From positions 1,612,001 to 1,676,000 of the forward strand of contig NC_079237.1 of NCBI RefSeq assembly GCF_028502605.1: a DNA stretch of 64,000 nt. Reading direction: 5' to 3'. This document shows positions 1 to 9,659 of this stretch, one piece after another. This stretch comes from Trichoderma breve (lineage: Eukaryota > Ascomycota > Sordariomycetes > Hypocreales > Hypocreaceae). The position numbers were made by a program, and so were the translations under genes. How positions within the stretch are numbered: the stretch's first letter is position 1; every line of letters starts with the position of its first letter. The notes beneath the pieces are model-generated. The model was given only the letters and a program-made list of their open reading frames with translations, did no database searches and was not told the origin of the DNA.

Positions 1-880
1 CGGGGACAGTCGGCACCCAAGAGAGGTAGCCGAAAGATCGCACGCAACCGGCTGCTCCCGCAGTCATTGCGTTGAGGATATTATCAGAGATGTTGTGATA
101 CAAAGCCGATGCTTTGTTAATGCTTTCGCACGACAGAGCCGGCCCGGGAAATTCCAGCAGCCATGTAGCATTGTCGTATGGTGAGGATATTGGCAAGACA
201 TAACCTCCTGTCGTGCTTCCCGCCACTGTTTGCAGGACAGCGTATTGGGGATTGCTGTATGCATACATAGGCGAGAGGCTTGGTTGTGATTGTATGTTGG
301 CAAAGTTCAAACTGGTAAAATCGATCTGTGGGACTCTCATTAAGGATGTGGACGTTGTTGCTGACCATACTACGTTAAGGGTGGCTGGTGTTATGAAAGA
401 CGTAATGGATATAAGCCTATAAATGTGAGTATCTATAGGCTTCCGTATATGTATATACATCATCTAGAAGATCCGTATTTACCATAAAATAGTGACTAGA
501 ATCATCCTAATCGGGCTCTCTCTCCACAATCGGAAGTCAAATATACTCCAGATTCCGGTTGTCGCGGTCGCCAAGTTGTCAATAGTGCCCAGCTTCAATG
601 TTTTTGTCCGAACCGTTGCCCACAGCGCCTGATCCGCCGCAGTGGTTATCACAGCGCCAAAAGCAGAGTTGACAAGGAAGGCAAATACGGAGCCGACGGC
701 CAAGTTAACTTGTTGTCCAGTTAAGCCGCCACCAAGATGGCTGAAATATACTGAGCTTGGCGGCGGCTTTCCTGACAAGCTTTGATAAAAGAAGTGGTGG
801 CCTATGGAAAATGTAGCGCCGAACAGCAGCATCACCACCATTGTCCCCATAGCGCGATGGGTTGCCCACTTTGGCAGCAT
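1..880 (-). CDS. Fungal multi-pass membrane protein, partial (C-terminus off the window edge)
   Basis: Two exons are visible: 880-483 and 416 to beyond base 1, with an intron at 482-417 (GTAAAT donor, TTATAG acceptor). Splicing restores a clean frame that reads WLISITSFITPATLNVV across the junction. The protein opens with a hydrophobic stretch ending in IGHHFFY, and a GQQVNLAVGSVFAFLV segment follows. After the intron come ITPATL and a long extracellular-looking part with an LEFPGPALSCES motif. This order fits a large family of uncharacterised ascomycete membrane proteins, some mislabelled 'formylmethionine deformylase-like'. Function is unknown. ATG 880 is the likely start, but an open frame continues a little upstream (about to 960), so a further 5' exon is possible. 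Confidence 0.62.
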
Positions 881-2694
881 AGTGAATATGGTCTGTATGT
901 CCAGAAAGTCTGGCCAATTGTACAGGTATACACAGTAAGTCGTCGATTGTGGAGGTCCAGGTGAATCAGCGAGGCAGTCAGCTCCTCATTGAGAAATCGG
1001 AAGATCGTCTGTTCCTAGAGAGAACACCATTTCCCCGTGCAAAACTGGACTGAGTCGTTCTTTTTATGGCAGCATGCTAAGGTGGCGAAGCTAGCGTATT
1101 ATCTATCATGATCGAAAGAGGGTTGATATATGAGGGAACACACAGTCCAGTATTGCGAGGGAATATATAGGCGATGCTTCATTCCTGCGGCTCTGCCCTC
1201 ACTACGTCCCTGGCTAGCATCTCCGCCCATAGTTACAAAATGCCTAGCGGCTATTAACGACCGGCGTTGTAGTTAATAGTACATTTAATGTGTGAAAAAT
1301 GATGATATTTAGGAGTTCCATGGTGCCAGTGTGGGACTGAAGGATTTGTGCAAGCTTCGTATCAGGCAGGAGCTGGCAGAATTGATGATGATTGAATGAG
1401 GGGCGGCCGTAACATGAAAATGGATCTTACTGCTAATTATAGCGCATTGAAGACATCAGTGGTATGATCGAAAACAAGAAGAAGAAAAGATGATCAACGA
1501 CAATGCTAACACAGACCAAAAGACCCGCGAGTATTAGCACTAGACTCTATGCTAACTGCCCCATGCATACATTACTAACTTATAAAGGCGCCTTATAGCG
1601 AAACTCTGCATCTCACACGCTTCGTGTTTTACCCAGTCACTGTCAAGGTACACCCATGTGATGCTCCCTCGGGTAATGAATTGTGTATTCATTGGCACTA
1701 ATATCTGGAGGTGGCTGCCAAGTCGGCGTTTCCAGGTCGGCGTTTCGACAATCAGGCTGGCATCTTGACCAATCCTCTGTTTTCAACTCCGCCAAAAGGT
1801 AGCATTGAGCTGCAGAGGCCGTCACCGAAACCGCACCAAATGGGATGTTTTCAGCACGCCTTGCGCCAAGCGAGAATCGACGTAGGTCTGATAGATGGTT
1901 CCGGAAATCTGGTGGTTGATGAGGTACTGCGTGAATTCGCCTCATGAAAAGCCCCAATATACTAATGGTATCACCAACTAACTCATTTGTATTGACAGTT
2001 GTTCTGCCATTTAGTGAGACTATTCCATAACTGACAATCTCTCATCATCATGTCGGTGATTAATAAAAGCGTTAATGAAAGAGTCAATATCGTGAATGGG
2101 GTCAGTAGATGCCGCTCTCTTGCCAAACGAATGGTATCTGCTTCTTCGGGCACGCTTACTCCTAGTTCTAGTAGAGGCATGGGTAGGGGAATCCTCGGGG
2201 TCTCCCATGAATAAGAGGTGACCACCAACGAACACCGGCTGATTCTAGCACCCATTTGACATAATAACGGGTCATTTTGGTAGAGATTCCATTCTCTTTT
2301 TAAAGAGACCGAGAGGAGAGAGAGAAGAGAGAATATCTCTTTTACATACTATGCAGCTGGCCAAGACCAGGCTGAAGGCTGTGTCACCACGGACCGACCA
2401 ATCCAACGCTTGAAGGTCCAGCCAGTAATAGAGGGCGTCTGCCCAATCATCTTGACCAGCCTCGAATTGGGACGCGGCCCTGTCCGCCTATTAGGCGCTG
2501 CCCGACTTGAAAACATCTAATTGACAAGAGCCTGGGAAACAAATTGCGTTGCTCGCGAAGCTAAGGCTTGACGACATTTTGCGGTATAGGTGCCAGGTTT
2601 TGCTCTGCTTTTACCGACCCTGGAAAATACCGCTTCCACCCAATTACTCTGACCCTCGAGTTCTTGGAATCTCTGTCGTCAGCGCAGCAGCGTT
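881..2694. other. Intergenic, no convincing gene
   Basis: This 1.8-kb stretch separates the membrane-protein gene from the first NLR; the two are divergently arranged. An open frame at 1643-1957 on the minus strand and short plus frames resemble no family I recognise. An AGAGA-rich purine tract lies at about 2305-2335. It may be promoter plus relic sequence. Confidence 0.4.
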
Positions 2695-4038
2695 ATGTCA
2701 GCCGATCGCTACCAAAATTTTAGGCTACGAGGGATCCCATGTGAATGCGAAACCAGGGCCGATGTCCGTGAGCTCGTTAAGAGAATCCTTTCCATGGAAG
2801 CCGGCGCCAACGTTGTTGTTCATTCACTTGCAATCAGCCCTATCGAAAAAATCAGCAAAGTCGCAACTCTAAGTTTTCATACCCTCCCAAACTGTCTGTC
2901 CGACTGCTCTCGAAATGAATGGGTATTCAACCTCCCGGCGGACGAAACTTCAGAGGAGGATGGCTTCAGCCGGAGAAAATCACTTGTGTTCGATACTCAT
3001 TTCTCGGGTTTTACGCCTCTTCAACATACCAAGAACGATGACTGCTATGTGGAGTAAGTCAACGGAGAATTTCCAACAACATATACTGTGTTGACAAGTA
3101 CATTCAGTGTAATCGCAATATCCGGTCTCGGCGGACACGCGTTTGGTTCTTTCAAAGAGAGACATGGGTCCTTTATGTGGCTCCGTGATGCTCTCCCAAT
3201 AGATGTTCCCGGTGCAAGGATCTTAATCTATGGATATGACACTCGACTCATTCGGAGCAGGTCATTTCAGAACTTAACGGACTTGGGCAAAGCTCTTCAA
3301 ATCGACATAAAGGGCGTTCGGGTTTGTAGAATTGTTTTCTCATATTCAAATTGACTCCTCGAGCTGATCTTGTGTTCAGGAGCTCACCCAAACTCGTCCC
3401 ACAGTTTTCATTGGACACAGTCTCGGTGGTCTTGTGATTAAAGAGGTTTGTGTTGTCTCCACCAAAAATTAATGAAGCAATTTCCGTGCCACATACTTAC
3501 AATCCGAGTCACAGGCTATAGTCAAGTTGAAAGAAGAATTGGACGAGAAAGATGCATCAATACTGAAGTCTACTTCTGGATTCCTGTTCTTCGGTGTTCC
3601 TCACCAAGGGATGGCTATTGAATCACTCGTTCCTTTGGTTAAAGACAACCCTAACAGGAGTCTTCTTGAGTCGCTCAATAAGAATTCAGCACTCCTTCAA
3701 CGCCTCGAAAAAGACTTCAGCAATGTATTCGGCACAAAACGTCTTCGAATTGTCTCCTTCTACGAAACGGAGAATTCCCCCACTGCAGTCGAGGTGCGCT
3801 CTTCAGGATTTCTATCTTTTATATTACTGCCCTGAATTGCTGCTCATATCTCGTTCAGATGGAAGATGGAAAATGGGAACTCTCCGGAGATCCTAAAGTG
3901 TTAGTTGACGTCTCATCCGCGACATGCGGCAGTAAGCATCAACATCCGATTAATCGCAATCATTCCGAGATGGTGAAATATAACAACCAATACGACGAGC
4001 TCTACACTCGTGTTCGGATCGCTCTAGAGCCACTAATA

Positions 4039-4173
4039 AAAAGATCACAAAGCAAGTCTGCTACCATGAGTACGGCACTAATAAGAATATCACAAAGCAC
4101 GTCTGTTGCCATGAGTACGGCACTAGTAAGAATATCACAAAGCAAGTCTGTTGCCATAAGTACGGCAGTTAGA
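4039..4173 (+). repeat. Three tandem 45-bp units coding a 15-aa linker repeat
   Basis: Units at 4039-4083, 4084-4128 and 4129-4173 encode KRSQSKSATMSTALI, RISQSTSVAMSTALV and RISQSKSVAISTAVR. They sit in frame at the end of exon 5 of the NLR, between the hydrolase and NACHT domains. Confidence 0.85.
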
Positions 4174-6699
4174 AATAACTGTGCGTGACCAGCCCTGACT
4201 CTACATATACAATACACTAACGGCTCCTCCAGCACCAACACAGCTTTCGGATGAGAACATTGGTGTGTAGATTGAGAATCATTTGCAATAAGTGACTGAC
4301 CCGGCATAGAGTGTCTCCAGTCGCTTTCTTTTCGAGAACAAGAGCACAGGTACAAAGAAATTCATTCAGCACAAGATACTTGTGAGTGGCTCCTCGATGA
4401 TTCGCAATACCAGGCTTGGATGAACAGATCACGAGGTCTTTTCTGGGTCAAAGAAATCCCGGGGCTGGAAAGTCCGTTCTCATGAAGTACGCCGTTACAA
4501 TGATGCATAGCAGAAAGTCCCGGGAGCTCGTTGTGTCCTTTTTTATTCACGGTCGAGGAACGCCTTTGCAGAAGAACCTACTAGGTCTATTCCGTGCATT
4601 ACTGAACTCCATGCTCATATCCTTCCCGGAGTATCTCTCTCAGCTCACTAAACGGTTTCATGACCAGGAGAGACGATTCGGGACATACCAGGAGAATAGA
4701 TGGGCTTGGACCAAAGAAGAACTTCAAGATTTCATGTCTGAGGTTTTGACCAAAGGGACGAGGAACCGGCCTGTAGTCATCTTCGTTGACGCGATTGATG
4801 AATGTGGAGAATTTCATGCCAAACACCTGTTGGAATACTTCAAAAGCCTCATGAACAAAGTTGAACGCGAAGAAGCGCAGGTAAAGATATGCTTTTCTTC
4901 CAGGCATTTTCCACTTCTTGGCCTTTGCACGACCTCAACGATCTCTGTGGAAGAGAGAAATGACAAAGACATCCGGTTGGTCATTCGAGAGCGACTGAAG
5001 CAAATTCAACCAAAAGCAAAGCGCCAGCAGATGGAGAAGGAGATCTTGTTGAAGGCTCAAGGAGGATTCCAATGGGTAGTCTTAATCACTTCAATGGTGA
5101 TTGATGGAAACACAATTGGCATCAAGGCGGAGAAGCTGCACGAGATGATCACAACTACCCCGGAAGCCCTTGACGAGTTGTACAGCAACATTTTGAGCGG
5201 CGTTACTGGAGCCGAAAATCATCAGATGACCAAGCTGTTCCAGTGGGTTCTATTTGCTGAACGACCCTTATCCGCACAAGAGCTTCGGGAGGCGCTTGCT
5301 ACAGATAAAGACATGACTTACACGACTGTCTCCGAACTCAGAAACCACGACAGCTGGTCCGATACTTTGGAGGATTTCGAAAAGCACGTTAGACACATTT
5401 CCAGAGGCTTGGTGGAATTCCGCACCCGTGACCTTTGGGAGCAATACGAACCTGGCGGAGAAGACTGGGATCGGGAAGTTCAGTTCGTCCACCAATCAGT
5501 CGCTGACTATATACTCGAGAAGTTTCTCAACCATGTGAGACTTGGGGATGCCTCTCAATCTCAAATCGGAACTGGCCACTTTGAAATATCGAGGTCCTGT
5601 CTCAGATACATGGCATTGAGGGAGGTGTTAGAAGGGGCTCAGCTATCTCGCGGCACATTCTCAGCAAGATTTCCATTAGTACCATATGCAGTGCGTTTTC
5701 TGTTCCACCATATCAGGGAGGTGGAGCGGGAAGGAATTTCTCAACATGATCTCCTCCAGCTCATTCAATGGGATCGACAATCTGAATTCATGAGGAAAAT
5801 TGCGAGCATATGGAGAGTCATGGATCCTAATAACGCCCACTCACCCACGGGGTGGCCCTTCATTGGAGCAACGCCGCTGCATGTCCTGGTTGCACTTGGC
5901 TCGAAAAGCGCCTTCGACGCACTCCTGCAGAAAGATGATGTAGAAGTTGATGGTAGAGACTCGGACGGCAATACACCACTACTTCTCGCCCTCAGAGATT
6001 GCCACCAAAATATGGCACTCACGCTGCTGAATCGGTCGACCGAGTGGCAGCAGCCTCGAAACGAGGCGATTAACCAAGGCATCATTCAGGACAAAGACAC
6101 AGACGACCGAAGTAACCACTTTGTGGACATCAATGCGGAAAATAATGACGGCGAGACACCGTTGATGATTGCCCTAACAGTGGACGCCGAGGAGGTGATC
6201 TGGAAGTTGATTGAGGCGGGTGCTGATCTTTTTAAGCAGCAGACCTGGCTCATTTTCTATGCCATTGGTAATAGAAACAAGACGCTACTCTTTAAGCTTC
6301 TTGAGAAACACGTCAAACTCGACGGAGCTGTCTATTTTGCCTTAAAAGAGCTCTCTTACAAGGACTGTGACGACGTTCTTGAGGAGTTTCTTTCGGAATT
6401 GCTCAGAGCTGGAGCCAATACACATAAATTACAAGGATTCAATAAAAGCTTCGAAGACAAGGACGAGGATGAGCGTGATGATGAAGCACTTCTCTTAGCT
6501 TCACGAAGAGGTCAAACGGCCATAGTCAATCTCCTCTTGTCACACGGCATATCTGCAACTTGGCGAGACAAACACGGGGATTTTCCATTACTGGTGGCTG
6601 CAGAAAATGGCTATGAGACTATCGTGAAGCTGCTTCTCGAGAACGGAGGGGACGTTGACGCCAAAGATACGTTAAATTATGGCTATGCTTCGCTGATGA

Positions 6700-7340
6700 G
6701 GGCTCTTCAAAATGGCCACGAGGCAGTGGCAAGGTTTCTTATTGACAAAGGAGCCGGCGTTAATGTCAGCGATATAAATGGATTATCATTGCTCTCGTGG
6801 ACCGTATTAAGGGACTTTGAGACAGTGGTAAAGTTTCTTATTACCAATAAGGCTAACATTAACGTTACTGATAAAGATGGAGCATCGTTACTCTTATGGG
6901 CCTTACAGAGTGGCCGTGAGGCAGTAGCGAGCCTTCTGATTCGTAATGGAGCCAACATAAGCGCAAGTGATAAAGATGGGTTGACACCACTCTTATGGGC
7001 CTCACGGAAGGGCTACGAGGAAGTAGTGAGGCTTCTGATTTATAATGGAGCCGACATCAATGCCAGCGGTAAAGATGGGTCGACACCACTTTCATGGGCT
7101 TCACAGAATGGCCATGTGGCAATAGTGGAGCTTCTTATTCATACTGGAGCTGATATTCATGCCAGTGATAAAGATGGGATAACATCACTCTCATGGGCCG
7201 TACGGAATGACTTCTATGGAGTCGCATGGCATCTTGTTAATAGTGGAGCTAATGTAAATGCCAGCGATAAAAATGGATTAACACCACTTTCATGGGCCTC
7301 ACAGAATGGCTCTAAGGAAATAGCAATGCTCTTGCGCCGC
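6700..7340 (+). repeat. 99-bp ankyrin repeat array of the first NLR
   Basis: Consecutive 33-codon ankyrin units share blocks such as DKDG-TPLLWAS and LLI-NGADI-AS at 99-bp spacing. Divergence between units is moderate, so this array is older or less homogenised than the one at 60.4-61.4 kb. Confidence 0.8.
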
Positions 7341-7367
7341 AACAACAGAGGCCCTTTTTTGGAATAG

Positions 7368-7640
7368 CAATGTTTCTTGTTGATGAAGAAGATGATATTA
7401 ATATTAACGATAAAATGGATTAATACTAGAGCACTTTTATTATTTTACGGAACGGCCGCAAGGTAATAGCAAGGCTTCTTATTAATAAAGGAGCTGATAT
7501 GAACATCAGCAATGGAGACGCATAGGTACATTGACACCCGACTACTTATATTGGCCTTTCGGAATAACCGCAAGGCAATTTTAGGCCTCTTTCTTCATAA
7601 GGGAGCTGGGATCAGGACTTCTAATCAGCAAAAGAGGCTA
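7368..7640 (+). pseudogene. Decayed ankyrin-repeat tail beyond the NLR stop
   Basis: After TAG at 7365-7367 the DNA still resembles ankyrin units: fragments such as IAMFLVDEEDDININD, RNGRKVIARLLINKGADMN and FRNNRKAILGLFLHKGAG can be read, but only with frame changes and stop codons. The array was therefore once longer. Confidence 0.7.
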
Positions 7641-8676
7641 GTGTTACACTAGAGGGCAGATGTTCATCTTCTTCCGCTCACTGTTCTCCAGTCTATTCTC
7701 GAAGTTCTGTTGCTGAGCTCTGTTGCTGAGCTCTGTTGCTGAGCTCAAAATGATTAAGATCCTTGCTAGCCATATGACACAATTACCCACACCTAGAGAT
7801 CATCACGTTCTATCTGACCTAGGTGTATCTACTGCAGCTCGAGAAATTTCACTTCACAGCTATATTGAGGTTTCAGCAGAGGGACTGACCGTGCTCTTGG
7901 TGACATACTTAGGCGCACGACGGCGCTGGCTTCACAGCTTCTGGAGAAGGAGCGACTACTATATTCAGCGATATTGTACAGATAAGATGTCTTTTGCCTG
8001 AACATGTAGGGAGTACACGGAACACGCCCATCTTAGCAAGCAATGCTGATAATTGCGACAACGGCTTGGCATTAAGAGAGCGATAAAATGCCTTACGTAC
8101 CAATTGTAAGATCTCGTTTTCTTATGGTCTAAAAAGTGGTGGTGGTTCGCCGCGTTGCTGACCGGGGTCATGCTAACCATCGTGCGTGAAAGAAAGCTGT
8201 GTAATTCGGTGATCAGTTGCATCTCGCTGTGAACTAATAATTACTGATACCGGAAGCTTGTAGTTATGAGTCATAGCCTACCTAATCTAATACATTATCG
8301 GACTCTGATGGTGACGATGATGACGAGGGCGTATCCACTCACACCACTTACACGCACTCTGCGGAGCATGCTTTGGGCGTGTTGCCTGCTGTCTACCTTT
8401 CCTTTGTGGTTCTTCAATTACCTTTTCTCTAGTAATTGTTTCCAAAAATCATGCTTTTCCTGTTTTCTTGTTAAGAGTGATTCTATAATCCTCTACGACA
8501 AGCTCTCTTCACACAAACATCTCCCAAAGGGCTAACAACGGTAATAACAGGAAGTCTTCAAAGGCAAAAACATACCTGCTCTCCCAATACCAAATCTCTT
8601 TTCTTCATTTATTGACGGATGCGCCAAACTATTGCATTGTTCGCCTAAGAACCTCTTTCGCATCAAATTAAGCACC
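7641..8676. other. Intergenic, nothing recognised
   Basis: Apart from a 13-bp tandem repeat at 7707-7745 I see no gene. Short open frames here show no domain or splice-supported extension. Confidence 0.4.
7707..7745. repeat. Minisatellite, CTGTTGCTGAGCT x3
   Basis: Three exact head-to-tail copies of a 13-bp unit lie just past the decayed ankyrin tail. Confidence 0.85.
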
Positions 8677-9075
8677 ATGACCAAGGTCACAGCTCCAAAC
8701 GCGGTGCCTAGTGACTCAAATGAGGTTGCTGTGTTGTTGGACAAACCAGAATCAAGTCCCGAACAAGCAGTCGCGGTTAGCGGAGATCATCCAAAGTCTA
8801 AATCTGAACCCTTCATCAGCATTGAAGACGGCGTTCACACAATTCATGGTGTCGACTGTATTTGGCACAACATGTATGCTGAATCGACTTTCACCACTTT
8901 CCGCTGGATTTCTCCCTATGATGGCATTGACGCGATGTTGATCAAGGTGGCTCGCAATGTGGAACAGGGACTGTACTCCATCATTAGCATGAGTGCATCT
9001 AAGCATTCACTTACTGTAGTTTGCGCTTGTGAGAAGAACTGGGAGGATTTGCCAGTGGGTTGGTACTGCCGTTAA
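8677..9075 (+). CDS. Small hypothetical protein (132 aa)
   Basis: A single-exon frame starts at ATG 8677 in a good context (CACCATGACC) and ends in TAA at 9073-9075. The first 45 residues are Ser/Pro/Glu-rich and likely disordered. The second half looks folded, with motifs HGVDCIWHN, FRWISPYDG and a C-terminal KNWEDLPVGWYCR carrying several Trp and Cys. I recognise no family. It sits between the broken NLR and the broken kinase, in accessory DNA, and could be a lineage-specific protein or a chance frame. Confidence 0.4.
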   Translation: MTKVTAPNAVPSDSNEVAVLLDKPESSPEQAVAVSGDHPKSKSEPFISIEDGVHTIHGVDCIWHNMYAESTFTTFRWISPYDGIDAMLIKVARNVEQGLYSIISMSASKHSLTVVCACEKNWEDLPVGWYCR

Positions 9076-9659
9076 GTCGTTACCCTGACGGAATAAAAAG
9101 ACTTGGATTCAGAGAATGTTGCGCAGATTCATCTTCTGTAAGTCAATAAGTCCATAAATGTGATTCGCTATTATGCACTTGGAGGCACGTATATACGTAT
9201 TATATCTGCCTCATGCGATGAGCATAGACCTGAAGGATCTCGGGTTGTATTCAGTGATAGTCGCGTTCGCGTCTTCTCTCGTTAGATCATTATTGGATAA
9301 TTTCAGGCAGCTGCCCGGGCTATTACTCCTCGCCGTAGCGTTAGGATGTTGGGTGTTGGATGTTGGTTCGTTTGACGCTGCATCTTTGGCCCCTGTCCTC
9401 TGAGTTATTTTACCACTGGATTGAGAGTTTAGGCAAAGATGCTGATGAATATTTGTTGACATGGCCCCCGCCCTGTTTTCCCATGCCAATTTGAAGCGTT
9501 CTAACGAATGGTATCATATTGTAGATCTTTGTTCCGGCTTTCATTTATACTTGGGCCTGCCTTGGGATGGCAATCGAATTGCCTTTTGGTTAAATATCCC
9601 AGAATCACTACGCTCTTGATACTGCTCGATACTAGTATTCGACGATTCAAGAATGCGAA
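9076..9659. other. Intergenic, nothing recognised
   Basis: A 0.6-kb spacer upstream of the kinase-ankyrin relic. I see no supported gene. Confidence 0.4.

Larger units (their letters stand above)
2695..7367 (+). pseudogene. NOD-like receptor: alpha/beta-hydrolase (SesB-type) - NACHT - ankyrin, frameshifted before the P-loop
   Basis: Exons read 2695-3053, 3108-3321, 3380-3445, 3515-3793, 3859-4180, 4233-4262 (30 nt) and 4310-7367. All introns are GT..AG and the phases agree. The order is an N-terminal region, then a DUF676/SesB-like hydrolase starting ISGLGGHAFGSF with nucleophile motif GHSLGG (Ser about 205) and a likely His in NHSEM, then a NACHT ATPase with P-loop PGAGKS and Walker B FVDAIDECGE, then ankyrin repeats from about 5860. 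In exon 7 the frame reading TCEWLLDDSQYQAWMNRS and then FWVK hits TGA at 4483-4485. The P-loop lies in the neighbouring frame, which is open to 7367. One base is missing near 4450-4458, where family members would read WVKGNPGAGKS. The family detects non-self or stress and can trigger heterokaryon-incompatibility-type death. Here it is either recently inactivated or carries a sequencing error. Confidence 0.72.

Noticed and set aside
1643..1957. 104-codon minus-strand frame as a gene
   Set aside because: No domain, no clear start or splice partners; neighbouring frames look equally open.
4450..4485. An intron to explain the NLR frame change
   Set aside because: No GT..AG pair of sensible size fits between FWVK and PGAGKS.
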